A stretch of 64,000 nucleotides of DNA, taken from positions 1 to 64,000 of the forward strand of contig NZ_VUME01000004.1 of the NCBI RefSeq assembly GCF_009696325.1, read 5' to 3'. The position numbers were made by a program, and so were the translations under genes. Each line of letters opens with the position of its first letter. Within the stretch, counting starts at the first letter, position 1. This DNA comes from Collinsella sp. WCA1-178-WT-3 (M1) (GTDB taxonomy: Bacteria; Actinomycetota; Coriobacteriia; Coriobacteriales; Coriobacteriaceae). The notes below the pieces were generated by a model that had not been told where the DNA came from, ran no database searches, and saw only the letters and a program-made list of their open reading frames with translations. Of this stretch, positions 53,185-62,974 are shown piece by piece.

Positions 53185-55023
53185 ATGCGCGTAGACAATC
53201 TGAGGAACATCGCCATTATCGCCCACGTCGACCACGGTAAGACGACGATGGTCGATAAGCTCCTGCGTGCCACGGACGCCTTCCGTGCCAACCAGCAGGT
53301 CGAGGATCGCGTCCTGGACTCCAACGACCAGGAGCGCGAGCGCGGCATCACGATTCTCGCCAAGAACATCTCTATCGAGTACAAGGACGTTAAGATCAAC
53401 GTCATCGACACCCCGGGCCACGCCGACTTTGGTGGTGAGGTCGAGCGCGTGCTGCGCATGGCCGACGGTGCCCTGTTGCTGGTCGACGCCTTTGAGGGCC
53501 CCATGCCCCAGACCCGCTTCGTCCTACGTCACGCCATCGACACCGGCCTTAAGATCATGATCGTCATCAACAAGATCGACCGTCCGGGCGCCAACCCCGA
53601 GAAGGCCTACAACGACTGTCTGGACCTTATGGCCGACCTGGGCGCCACCGACGACCAGCTCGAGTTTGCCATGGAGCACGTGGTCTATGCCAGCGCCATG
53701 AATGGCTTTGCCCGCCTTGACCCCAACGACGGCAACATGGACATGTACCCGCTGCTCGACATGATCATCGACGACATGCCCGCGCCCGAGGTTGACGAGA
53801 CCGCGCCGCTCGCTATGCAGTGCGTGACCATCGACCACTCCAACTTTGTCGGCCGCATCGGCATTGGCCGCGTGTACTCCGGCACCATTCGCCAGGGCGA
53901 TCAGATCCTGGTCGTCAAGAACGACGGTTCCAGCGCCACCGCTACCGTCAAGCAGCTCTTTACCTTCGACTACCTGGGCCGCACCGAGTGCCAGGAAGTC
54001 GGCGCCGGCGACATTGCCGCCGTCGTGGGTATCGAGCGCACCGACATCGGCGATGTCTACACCGATCCCGAGAACCCCGTCGAGCTCGAGCCTATCGAGA
54101 TCGATCCGCCGACCCTGTCCATCGTCTTTGAGGCCTCGACCTCTCCGCTCGTCGGCCGCGATGGCGACATTGTGGGCGCTCGTCAGCTCAAGGAGCGCCT
54201 GTTCAATGAGGCCGAGAACAATGTGACCATGAAGATTGAGGAGCTCGAGGACAAGAGCGGCGTCGAGGTCTCGGGCCGCGGCATTCTGCACCTGTCCGTC
54301 CTGATGGAGTCCATGCGTCGCGAGGGCTTTGAGTTCCAGGTCGGCCGTCCCCGCGTTCTGTTTAAGAAGGATGAGAACGGCAACAAGATGGAGCCCGTCG
54401 AGCAGGCTGTCGTCGAGTGCCCGGACGAGTACTCGGGCAAGGTCGTCGAGGTCTTTGGCACCTCTGGCGGCATTATGACCAGCATGGACACCTCGGGCAT
54501 CGTGACGCACCTTGAGTTTAAGATCCCGACCCGCGGCATCATGGGCCTTAAGAACCGCATCATGAACGTCACTCACGGCGAGGGCGTGTTCTATCACACC
54601 TTCCTGGAGTACGGTCCTTACGCCGGCGAGATCGGCAACCGTCAGAACGGCGCCATGATCTCCATGACCACCGAGAAGGCCGTTGCCTACGCTCTGGGCA
54701 CGCTGCAGGAGCGCGGCCAGCTGTTTGTTGAGCCGGGTGTCGAGTGCTACGAGGGCATGATCGTGGGTGAGCGCAGCAAGGCCGGCGACATGGTCGTCAA
54801 CATCGCCCGTACCAAGAACCTGGGCAACCAGCGTTCCTCGACCTCCGATATCTCCGTGCAGCTGGTGCCGCCTCGCACCTTCTCGCTGGAGGAGGCACTG
54901 GAGTACATCGCCGATGACGAACTGGTGGAGATCACCCCCAAGAACATCCGTCTGCGCAAGCGTCTGCTCAACGCCACCGATCGCAAGAAGGCTGCCGTTC
55001 GCGCCGGTCAGGTCAACAAATAA
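53185..55023 (+). CDS. typA: Translational GTPase TypA/BipA
   Basis: A 612-residue ribosome-binding GTPase involved in stress and 50S assembly. G1 [10 protein letters not shown]2 RERGITI, G3 [13 protein letters not shown]4 NKID, followed by EF-G-like domains and the TypA-specific C-terminus ([38 protein letters not shown]). Confidence 0.96.
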   Translation: MRVDNLRNIAIIAHVDHGKTTMVDKLLRATDAFRANQQVEDRVLDSNDQERERGITILAKNISIEYKDVKINVIDTPGHADFGGEVERVLRMADGALLLVDAFEGPMPQTRFVLRHAIDTGLKIMIVINKIDRPGANPEKAYNDCLDLMADLGATDDQLEFAMEHVVYASAMNGFARLDPNDGNMDMYPLLDMIIDDMPAPEVDETAPLAMQCVTIDHSNFVGRIGIGRVYSGTIRQGDQILVVKNDGSSATATVKQLFTFDYLGRTECQEVGAGDIAAVVGIERTDIGDVYTDPENPVELEPIEIDPPTLSIVFEASTSPLVGRDGDIVGARQLKERLFNEAENNVTMKIEELEDKSGVEVSGRGILHLSVLMESMRREGFEFQVGRPRVLFKKDENGNKMEPVEQAVVECPDEYSGKVVEVFGTSGGIMTSMDTSGIVTHLEFKIPTRGIMGLKNRIMNVTHGEGVFYHTFLEYGPYAGEIGNRQNGAMISMTTEKAVAYALGTLQERGQLFVEPGVECYEGMIVGERSKAGDMVVNIARTKNLGNQRSSTSDISVQLVPPRTFSLEEALEYIADDELVEITPKNIRLRKRLLNATDRKKAAVRAGQVNK

Positions 55024-55049
55024 GCGCTGAGCTCTGTAGCATTCACAAG

Positions 55050-55085
55050 AAAGGGCGTCGACCATCGCGGTCGGCGCCCTTTTTG
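55050..55085 (+). terminator. Terminator of typA
   Basis: AAAGGGCGTCGACC pairs with GGTCGGCGCCCTTT (one G-T) around ATCGC, followed by TTTTTG. Confidence 0.88.
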
Positions 55086-55127
55086 TACCACCACAAAGAG
55101 GAAGGACACCTTTGCGGTGGTTGGCGG

Positions 55128-56273
55128 TTAGGCGGAGGGAAGGCCCGGGGTGTTGGGGGCTTGTTGCGGCTTGACGTGGGCGTTGCGCCAGATGATCTGA
55201 ATGAGATAGCCCAGCATAAAGACGAAGGCTACGCCGCTGATAAAGTTGCCCATAAGGGGAAGTGCCGTAAGGGCGCCGGCGATGGCGCCGCCCACGGCGG
55301 CCATGGCGTAGCGGTTCTGGCTGTGTCCGACCATGCGTGCGACCGCGGTGCCCGCAAAGGCCGCCGAGACCAGGGCGATGCCGATGACGCCGCACATCAG
55401 GGCTCCGGCGAGCGACAGGCCGGCAATAGAGATGATGAGCAGCAAGATGGCGGGAACGGCGGCTACCGTGCCCAAAAGACCGCTCACCCACAGCGGGGCG
55501 GGGTGCTGGTGAAGCATGCCGGCCGCGCTGGCTGTTGCACGCGGAAAGACGAGCTCAAGGAGAATCGCGACAAAGCAGGTGGAAAGAGCTGCGGCAACGA
55601 TGCCGCCGATGACGTCGTTGACGGTGGAGGTATCCTCGTTCTCGGTGCGGTCGATCTTGAGGGCCCCCACTTTGGCGCCGTCGGCGCGTTCGGGGTCCTG
55701 TGAGACATGAGCGTTTACGGTACCGGTAATGTTGGCGTTTTTGCCGAGCACCAGCTTGTCGGCCCAGACCTCAACATCGCCATCGACAGTGCCGTCGATG
55801 GTTACCGTACTGCCCGCGAGCACTGCCGACTTGGCGGAGCCGCGCAGGGCAACCGTCTCACCTGCGGCATAGAAGCAATTGGCGGTACTGCCGGAGTTAA
55901 GTACGACGTGCTGAGCGGCAACTGTCACGCTTCCATCAATGGTGGTCTTGGCGATATCGATGGTGCGCGCCGCCAGGCGAACGGCGCCGCCTACGGTGCA
56001 GTCGCGAATCGACAGGCTTTCGCCGGCGGCGATGATATCGCGGTCGATGGACGCGTCGTCCAGGCTAAGGCTTTGACCGGCCCAGTACAGATCGCCCCCG
56101 ACGCCGGATGGACTGGAATCCCCGTCGGACACGAAAACATTGCCCGCGGTGTCGGTGCCGGCGAATGCCATGGAAGGCAGCGCGGTAAACGCCAGCGCGA
56201 TAAGCGCGAAGGCCATAATGAGGTGTCCGCGCATGTTGTGATGTTGCGCTGCCGCGGGTTGGTTGTGAGGCAT
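55128..56273 (-). CDS. Secreted bactofilin-like repeat protein with C-terminal membrane helices
   Basis: A 381-residue protein: signal peptide (about 15-40), then a right-handed beta-helix-like array of short 'xVxGxVxxxAxxVxI' turns (DCTVGGAVRLAARTIDIAKTTIDGSV, GSAKSAVLAGSTVTIDGTVDGDVEV) typical of the polymer-forming cytoskeletal/bactofilin group, and four or so membrane helices in the second half (from ~215). GVVGGG-type loops lack catalytic motifs. It may coat the cell surface or organise the envelope. ATG 56273 follows AAAGGATT. Confidence 0.75.
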   Translation of the reverse strand: MPHNQPAAAQHHNMRGHLIMAFALIALAFTALPSMAFAGTDTAGNVFVSDGDSSPSGVGGDLYWAGQSLSLDDASIDRDIIAAGESLSIRDCTVGGAVRLAARTIDIAKTTIDGSVTVAAQHVVLNSGSTANCFYAAGETVALRGSAKSAVLAGSTVTIDGTVDGDVEVWADKLVLGKNANITGTVNAHVSQDPERADGAKVGALKIDRTENEDTSTVNDVIGGIVAAALSTCFVAILLELVFPRATASAAGMLHQHPAPLWVSGLLGTVAAVPAILLLIISIAGLSLAGALMCGVIGIALVSAAFAGTAVARMVGHSQNRYAMAAVGGAIAGALTALPLMGNFISGVAFVFMLGYLIQIIWRNAHVKPQQAPNTPGLPSA

Positions 56274-56457
56274 GGTGAATCCTTTGCTTGGTGATTTGCA
56301 TACGCCCAATATGGTACCCATTGCGCCTTCGCTCTAAAAGAAACTCGCGGTTGCAGTATTCTGCATGGGCAATTGCCTACGTAAGGCGTCGCGGGATATC
56401 GGGCCTGCGGCCGGTTGTAGATAGGCCGTCACCTTGCGATGGGCCGGGCCGTGCTAT

Positions 56458-57147
56458 CTATTTTTTACGATGTAGGAAACGCGCGATATCGTCCTCGGTG
56501 GGGCTTTTGATGTCAAAGCGCAGCGAGAGCCAGCGCAGGCCCATGGTCACTGCGACGCAAACGACCAGCGCGACGACATTGCTGACCAAGCCGCTCATGA
56601 CAAGGCAAACATAGCTTGCCGATCCAGCGATAGCCGCGATGGCATAGAAGTTGGTGCGCTGGAAAATACCCGGCACCACGCCCATAAAACCATCGCGCAG
56701 CATGCCGCCGCCTACCGCGGTAAAAAAGCCCATCATGATGCACACGACCGGTGCAAATCCGTACACGAGCGCCTTATCTGCGCCGGTTGCCGCATAAATA
56801 CCTACCGAGATGATGTCGAGCAGGGGGATGAGCTTGTCGGGCTTGTCGACGATGGCAGGGAAGATGTAGATGATGGCCGCCGTGGCGATGGACAGCGGAA
56901 GCGCCATGGGCTGGTTAAGGATGTAAACGTTGCCCACCTGGAGCGTCATATCGCGCAAAAGACCGCCGCCCAGGCCGCAGACCACGGCGAGCGCGACGGC
57001 GCCCACCAGATCGAGTTTGTGCTCGCGCGCAACCAGTACACCCGAGATCGACGCCGCGACGACAGCGAACATCTCGAGCCAAAACGGGATGGCAACCATG
57101 GCATCCGAGGCGTGTGCGGTAACGATTACAGTGGCGATGACGGGCAA
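56458..57147 (-). CDS. UPF0126 / TRIC-like trimeric cation channel protein
   Basis: A 229-residue protein with seven hydrophobic segments and two repeats carrying the family glycine motifs GGGLLRD (around 60) and GGGMLRDGFMG (around 145). TTG 57147 is the likely start: AAAGGAACC precedes it and the family begins near this point; the frame upstream has no conserved sequence. Related YicG/TRIC proteins form K+ channels. Confidence 0.85.
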   Translation of the reverse strand: MPVIATVIVTAHASDAMVAIPFWLEMFAVVAASISGVLVAREHKLDLVGAVALAVVCGLGGGLLRDMTLQVGNVYILNQPMALPLSIATAAIIYIFPAIVDKPDKLIPLLDIISVGIYAATGADKALVYGFAPVVCIMMGFFTAVGGGMLRDGFMGVVPGIFQRTNFYAIAAIAGSASYVCLVMSGLVSNVVALVVCVAVTMGLRWLSLRFDIKSPTEDDIARFLHRKK

Positions 57148-57260
57148 GGTGGGTTCCTTTGGGTAGTTGGATTGGAAAATGCCCGTACATAGTACATGGT
57201 TGTGGGAGGTCGTGACCCCATTGCTCGGTAAACGGTCGGAACTGGGCACGGTCACAGGTT

Positions 57261-57329
57261 CCAAACATGTACATCAGCATCCAAAAACGACATTCTCTGA
57301 CATCTTTGGAGGGTGATGTACATGTTTGG
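57261..57329. repeat. Inverted repeat upstream of the UPF0126 gene
   Basis: CCAAACATGTACATCA (57261-57276) and its exact complement (57314-57329) enclose 37 bases. It could be an operator or a transcript hairpin. Confidence 0.75.
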
Positions 57330-57354
57330 AGATCTGGGTTGGTGTTGAACGCCC

Positions 57355-57383
57355 TGGCGGGTTCGAACCCCTCCTCCGCCGCC
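57355..57383 (+). repeat. tRNA-Ser 3'-end-like fragment, inverted
   Basis: GCGGGTTCGAACCCCTCCTC plus CGCCGCC resembles the T-arm and acceptor end of the tRNA-Ser just beyond, but in opposite orientation, past the tRNA terminator. It parallels the T-arm-like pieces at the tRNA-Lys and tRNA-Gly loci. Confidence 0.6.
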
Positions 57384-57412
57384 GTATTTGTCTGTAAGGG
57401 ACTCAAAACAAA

Positions 57413-57436
57413 AAAGCTCCCTTTGTTGGGAGCTTT
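57413..57436 (-). terminator. Terminator of tRNA-Ser(CGA)
   Basis: AAAGCTCCC / GGGAGCTTT stem, loop of 6, followed on the minus strand by TTTGTTTTG. Confidence 0.85.
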
Positions 57437-57447
57437 CTCAACCAAAA

Positions 57448-57538
57448 TGGCGGAGGAGGAGGGATTCGAACCCTCGTGACCTTATACAGGCCAAACGGTT
57501 TTCGAGACCGCCGCATTCAACCACTCTGCCACCCCTCC
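57448..57538 (-). tRNA. tRNA-Ser (anticodon CGA)
   Basis: Class II tRNA of 91 bases with acceptor GGAGGGG, GGCAGAGTGG D-region, anticodon loop CTCGAAA, long variable arm, T-loop GGTTCGAAT and CCA encoded. Confidence 0.96.
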
Positions 57539-57552
57539 GCGTGGGGTAAAAA

Positions 57553-57578
57553 CAAAGCAGGCACAAAGGCCTGCTTTG
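57553..57578 (-). terminator. Terminator of tRNA-Ser(GGA)
   Basis: CAAAGCAGGC / GCCTGCTTTG perfect stem, loop of 6, followed on the minus strand by TTTTTACCCC. Confidence 0.85.
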
Positions 57579-57586
57579 GAATTAAC

Positions 57587-57677
57587 TGGCGGAGAGTCAG
57601 GGATTTGAACCCTGGAGACGCTTTTGACGCCTACACGATTTCCAATCGTGCTCCTTCGGCCACTCGGACAACTCTCC
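57587..57677 (-). tRNA. tRNA-Ser (anticodon GGA)
   Basis: Class II tRNA of 91 bases, acceptor GGAGAGT, GTCCGAGTGG, anticodon loop TTGGAAA, T-loop GGTTCAAAT, CCA encoded. Confidence 0.96.
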
Positions 57678-58070
57678 GTTAAATGCGAAAGTCAGTATAC
57701 ACGAGGAATCGCAAAGTGCAAACCAAAAACTTGGCATTTTTTAAATTGCATCGCTCCGTCGTTTGCCCAACCGTGTCGAAACCAATCGATGACCTGCGTA
57801 ATCGGCCCAGGCGAACTGTTCAAATGAGGTAGTTACGGACGGTCGGGAATCAAGTTTAATAATTCAAAATGTCGCGTTGTACCGCTGGTATGCATTTTGC
57901 GACCGCAGCCATGCTGCGAGCGACTTGCGGTTATCTGGCAGAAAGTCGGTATGTACCCGCCCTTGTCCTCAAATCCGTCAAGCTCTTGGACGGCATTTGG
58001 TTGGAATACGCAAGAAAGGCCGTGCGAGTATGGGCATATGTGGAGGTCATGAGGTTGTAGCTGCATATTC
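57678..58070. other. Intergenic region before the rpsF operon
   Basis: About 390 bases with no credible gene. Overlapping small frames in three phases lack family features. It separates the leftward tRNA-Ser genes from the rightward ribosomal operon. Confidence 0.5.
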
Positions 58071-58099
58071 TTGCAGCCTGGGAGGTTGAAAGATACTAT
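58071..58099 (+). promoter_or_regulatory. Promoter of the rpsF-ssb-rpsR-rplI operon
   Basis: TTGCAG and TACTAT with 17-base spacing, about 70 bases before rpsF. Confidence 0.65.
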
Positions 58100-58115
58100 T
58101 ACCAAGTCTTTTCCT

Positions 58116-58144
58116 GCTTCAGGCGCACCTTCACGACCTGAAGC
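58116..58144 (+). promoter_or_regulatory. Leader hairpin of rpsF
   Basis: GCTTCAGG and CCTGAAGC form a perfect 8-bp stem with a 13-base loop, 26 bases before rpsF. Many bacteria regulate this operon by S6:S18 binding to the leader; whether this stem is that motif cannot be decided by eye. Confidence 0.5.
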
Positions 58145-58170
58145 CACATTTGTCCAGAGGAGGTGACAAT

Positions 58171-58464
58171 ATGAAGGCTTATGAACTGCTGTTCTTTGTT
58201 GACCCGTCGCTCGACCCCGAGACTCGTCTCGCTGTTATGAAGCGTATCGATACCACGATCGCTGAGGGCGCTGGCAAGGTCGACTCCGTTGACGAGTGGG
58301 GCAAGCGCAAGCTCGCCTACGAGATCAACGACCTCACCGATGGTGACTACACCCTCATCAACTTCCACGCAGATCCTACCCAGATCGCCGAGCTTGATCG
58401 CGTCCTGCGCATCACCGACGCTGTGGTCCGCCACATGATCGTCCGTCGCGACGACCAGGAGTAA
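58171..58464 (+). CDS. rpsF: 30S ribosomal protein S6
   Basis: A 97-residue protein with the S6 pattern (MKAYELLFFVDPSL, GKRKLAYEINDLTDGDYTLINF, LRITDAVVRHMIVRRDD). ATG 58171 follows GAGGAGGTG. Partner of S18 encoded two genes later. Confidence 0.97.
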   Translation: MKAYELLFFVDPSLDPETRLAVMKRIDTTIAEGAGKVDSVDEWGKRKLAYEINDLTDGDYTLINFHADPTQIAELDRVLRITDAVVRHMIVRRDDQE

Positions 58465-58512
58465 GACTGTCGTTTTGGACTGGGCTTGTGCCCCAAGAGG
58501 AAGTAGTGAGTA

Positions 58513-58965
58513 ATGAGCATCAATCGAGTGAACATCACCGGTAACCTCACCCGCGATCCCGAGCTGCGCGCCACTGCCGGCGGAACCCAGGTTCTGTCCT
58601 TTGGCGTCGCCGTGAACGATCGCCGCCGCAATGCGCAGACTGGCGAGTGGGAGGACTATCCCAACTTTGTCGACTGCACTATGTTCGGCACCCGCGCCGA
58701 GGCCGTGAGCCGTTTCCTGGCAAAGGGAAACAAGGTCGCGATCGAGGGCAAGCTGCGCTACAGCTCTTGGGAGCGCGACGGTCAGCGCAGGAGCAAGCTT
58801 GAGGTCATCGTCGATGAGATCGAGTTTATGAGCTCCCGTGGTGGCCAGGGTGGCTACGATCAGGGCGGTTACGCCCCCGCATCTCCCGCGCCCGCAGCGC
58901 GTCCTGCCGCACCGGTGGCTACGCCGCCCGCGGTCGACGTCTACGATGAGGACATCCCGTTTTAA
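58513..58965 (+). CDS. ssb: Single-stranded DNA-binding protein
   Basis: A 150-residue SSB: OB-fold (INRVNITGNLTRDPELRATAGGTQVLSFGVAVNDRR, FVDCTMFG, SRFLAKGNKVAIEGKLRYSSW) with a Gly/Ala/Pro linker and the partner-binding acidic tip DEDIPF. Confidence 0.97.
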   Translation: MSINRVNITGNLTRDPELRATAGGTQVLSFGVAVNDRRRNAQTGEWEDYPNFVDCTMFGTRAEAVSRFLAKGNKVAIEGKLRYSSWERDGQRRSKLEVIVDEIEFMSSRGGQGGYDQGGYAPASPAPAARPAAPVATPPAVDVYDEDIPF

Positions 58966-59037
58966 GGGTTGTTCACCTATTTTTGAGTGAGAGGCGGCTT
59001 CGGTTCGCCGAAGTTGCCAAATGAAAGGTATTTTGAC

Positions 59038-59304
59038 ATGGCTAATGATTTTTCTGCACGTCAGCCGCGTCGTAAGTACTGCCAGTTCTGCAAGGAGAAC
59101 ACTGAGTTCATCGACTATAAGGACACTCAGCTTCTCCGTAAGTACATGACCGACCGTGGCAAGATCAAGCCCCGTCGCGTCACTGGCGCTTGCACGCAGC
59201 ATCAGCATGACATCGCCAACGCCATCAAGCGTGCCCGCGAGATGGCTCTCCTGCCGTACACCGTCCCCGTGGTTTCCTCTCGTGGCAACCGCGACCGCGG
59301 CTAA
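59038..59304 (+). CDS. rpsR: 30S ribosomal protein S18 (zinc-binding type)
   Basis: 88 residues: [19 protein letters not shown] carries the first CxxC of the zinc form (C+), followed by [45 protein letters not shown] 59038 (MANDFS) follows GAAAGG. Confidence 0.96.
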   Translation: MANDFSARQPRRKYCQFCKENTEFIDYKDTQLLRKYMTDRGKIKPRRVTGACTQHQHDIANAIKRAREMALLPYTVPVVSSRGNRDRG

Positions 59305-59319
59305 GAAGGGAGACGCATC

Positions 59320-59859
59320 ATGAAGGTTATTCTTCTCGATGAGATCAAGGGCAAGGGCGGCGAGGGTGACGTCGTAGAGGTCGCTCAGGGTTACGCTGAG
59401 AACTTCCTGTTCCCCAAGAAGCTCGCTGTTGCCGCCACCAAGGGCAACCTCAAGCAGCTTGACGAGCGTCGCAACAACATCGCCAAGCGCGAGGCCGTCC
59501 GTCTGGCTACCGCCAACGAGACCAAGGCTGCCCTCGAGGGCAAGCAGGTCACCGTTGACGTCAAGGTCGGCGACGAGGGCATCCTCTTTGGCTCTGTCAC
59601 CGCCGCTATGATCGCTGACGCCATCAAGGATCAGCTCGGTATGGACATCGACCGCAAGCGCGTCGAGCTCGGTAAGCCCATCAAGGTTGCCGGTGCCCAC
59701 ACCGTTGCCATCTCGCTGTACCGCGAGATCAAGGCCGAGGTTGTCGTTCTCGTCGGCGTTACCGCCGAGGAGCTCGCTGCCGAGGCTGAGGTCGAGGAGG
59801 CCGCTGAGGTCGCCGAGGCCGAGACCGCCGAGGTCGAGACCGAGGCTGCTGCTGAGTAG
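59320..59859 (+). CDS. rplI: 50S ribosomal protein L9
   Basis: A 179-residue L9: MKVILLDEIKGKGGEGDVVEVAQGYAENFLFPKKLA, then the linker helix and C-terminal domain. It is extended by about 28 Ala/Glu residues compared with the usual ~150. Confidence 0.96.
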   Translation: MKVILLDEIKGKGGEGDVVEVAQGYAENFLFPKKLAVAATKGNLKQLDERRNNIAKREAVRLATANETKAALEGKQVTVDVKVGDEGILFGSVTAAMIADAIKDQLGMDIDRKRVELGKPIKVAGAHTVAISLYREIKAEVVVLVGVTAEELAAEAEVEEAAEVAEAETAEVETEAAAE

Positions 59860-59891
59860 CATTTGCTGCAACGCAACAATCTTGTTCTAAG

Positions 59892-59925
59892 AAGGGCGCT
59901 CTGGGAGACCGGGGCGCCCTTTTAT
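59892..59925 (+). terminator. Terminator of the rpsF operon
   Basis: AAGGGCGC and GCGCCCTT pair around a 14-base loop and are followed by TTTATTTTTT. Confidence 0.85.
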
Positions 59926-60083
59926 TTTTTGCGCTGAGTGGGTGTCACGTCATACATTGAGATGCAGTTCCACATAAGGGACCGTTCATCCGTTTGGTTC
60001 GGTGATGATTGTTAAGGCGCGCCTCGATTTAAAGCTGTGCCTGATACTATGGATGCTCGCAAGCGATATGAATGAGGATGCTC

Positions 60084-61475
60084 ATGGCATATGACGATAG
60101 GGAGACATGGCTGACGGTCGAGGACCGCGGCTCCAAGTTGGGTCTCCCCCAAAACCAAGATGCAGAGGCCAACGTACTGGCCGCCATGCTGCTATCGCCC
60201 GAAGTGGTCGAAGAAGCCCAGGTCGAGCTGCAGCCCGATGATTTCTACCGGCCCATTCATAAGACCATCTATACCGCGATGGTCGATATGTACAACAGTC
60301 GCATCCCCATCGACTCCATCTCGCTGATCGATTACCTGCGAAGCATCAACAAGCTCGATGCCGTGGGCGGCGAGGCGTACATTTTGGAGCTGATGGGTCA
60401 GACCCTGTCGCTCGTCAACTGGCAGCACCATGCCGCCATCGTTCGTCGCGACTCGATGCTTCGTGAGCTGATTGGCGCCACCAACGAGATTAACGCGCTG
60501 GCCTATAACGCCCCCACCGATACCAAAGAGGTCGTTGAGCTGGCCGAGAGCAAGCTGCTCAAGGTTACGGCGCGCGAGGTTAAGTCGAGCTACAAGACAC
60601 TGACCGAGTTTATGGTCGAGGCCTATAACGAGGCCGAGGAAGTTTGCCAGGCCGGTGGCCAGGCAGTGGGCGTTCCCACGGGCTTCCCGTCACTCGACCG
60701 CATGCTTATGGGCTTCCGTGAGGGCCAGCTCATCATTATCGGCGCCCGCCCCGCCGTGGGTAAGACCTCATTCGCTCTAAACTTGGCGCTCAATGCCGCC
60801 GCTGCGGGCTACACCGTCGGCTTTTTCTCGCTGGAGATGTCGGGCAAGGAAATTGCCCAGCGCCTGATTTGCGCCTATGCCATGATTTCGATCAGTGATT
60901 TTCGCATGGGTCGCATTAGCCCCGAGCAGTGGGCCAATATCAACGAGGCCACGCAGACCTTGTCCAAGCTCGATATTCTGATTGACGATACGCCCGGCAC
61001 CACGGTGACCGAGATTCGCGCCAAGAGCCGCCGCATGCTCCACAACAAGGAGAAAGCCATCATTATCTTGGACTACCTGCAGCTGGTGAGTCCTCCGCCG
61101 GGACGCCGTTCCGAGAGCCGCACCGTCGAGGTCTCCGAGATGTCTCGTGGCTTAAAGATTATGGCCAAGGAACTCAAGATCCCGCTGATCGCGCTGTCTC
61201 AGCTGTCGCGTCAGGTCGAATCCCGTACCGGCAAGCGCCCGCAGCTTTCCGACCTGCGCGAATCGGGCTCCATCGAGCAGGACGCCGATATCGTCATGTT
61301 CTTGGACCGTTCCGCCGACGAGGCTGAGGCCTCGCGCGACGACCGACCCGACGAGGGCGTCACGCGTATTGTCGTGGCCAAGAACCGTTCGGGCCCGATC
61401 GGCGACGTCGACCTGATGTTCCTGCCGGCATCCACCAAGTTCTATGAGCTTGATGGGGTGCATACCGAGGAGTAG
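60084..61475 (+). CDS. dnaB: Replicative DNA helicase DnaB
   Basis: A 463-residue hexameric helicase. N-terminal helicase-interaction domain (PQNQDAEANVLAAMLLSPE), RecA-like core with Walker A GARPAVGKTSFALNLAL, Walker B IIILDYLQLVSPP and the arginine finger region. ATG 60084 is preferred over two earlier in-frame ATGs because GAGG sits six bases upstream. It likely cooperates with the DciA-like protein at 45248. Confidence 0.96.
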   Translation: MAYDDRETWLTVEDRGSKLGLPQNQDAEANVLAAMLLSPEVVEEAQVELQPDDFYRPIHKTIYTAMVDMYNSRIPIDSISLIDYLRSINKLDAVGGEAYILELMGQTLSLVNWQHHAAIVRRDSMLRELIGATNEINALAYNAPTDTKEVVELAESKLLKVTAREVKSSYKTLTEFMVEAYNEAEEVCQAGGQAVGVPTGFPSLDRMLMGFREGQLIIIGARPAVGKTSFALNLALNAAAAGYTVGFFSLEMSGKEIAQRLICAYAMISISDFRMGRISPEQWANINEATQTLSKLDILIDDTPGTTVTEIRAKSRRMLHNKEKAIIILDYLQLVSPPPGRRSESRTVEVSEMSRGLKIMAKELKIPLIALSQLSRQVESRTGKRPQLSDLRESGSIEQDADIVMFLDRSADEAEASRDDRPDEGVTRIVVAKNRSGPIGDVDLMFLPASTKFYELDGVHTEE

Positions 61476-61558
61476 GACAGGCGCCCGTTGCACGGGTATA
61501 CTGGGAATGTTTTGTGCTTCTGCCTGCCGTGTGGCGCGCAGACAGTCCATGTATGTAA

Positions 61559-62854
<1,296 letters not shown>

Positions 62855-62876
62855 TCGGCGTTATTTGGTTATTGCG

Positions 62877-62918
62877 ATATACCCCTTCGCAGCCCGGACG
62901 GGCGGCCGAGGGGTATAT
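62877..62918 (+). terminator. Terminator of purA
   Basis: ATATACCCCT and AGGGGTATAT form the outer stem of a GC-rich hairpin followed by TTG. Confidence 0.75.
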
Positions 62919-62974
62919 TTGCTTGTAATGGGCCCGCATGGTTGACGGGCCGTTAATCCATAGAGGAGGCACCC

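Noticed and set aside
53524-55491. 655-residue minus-strand frame opposite typA
   Set aside because: Antisense shadow running through the typA terminator into the next gene; no recognisable domain.
57833-58147. 104-residue minus-strand frame before rpsF
   Set aside because: No ribosome binding site or family features; it covers the likely promoter and leader hairpin of the rpsF operon.
58099-59871. 590-residue minus-strand frame opposite rpsF-ssb-rpsR-rplI
   Set aside because: It spans four real ribosomal/replication genes and their ribosome binding sites; Leu/Asp-rich artefact.
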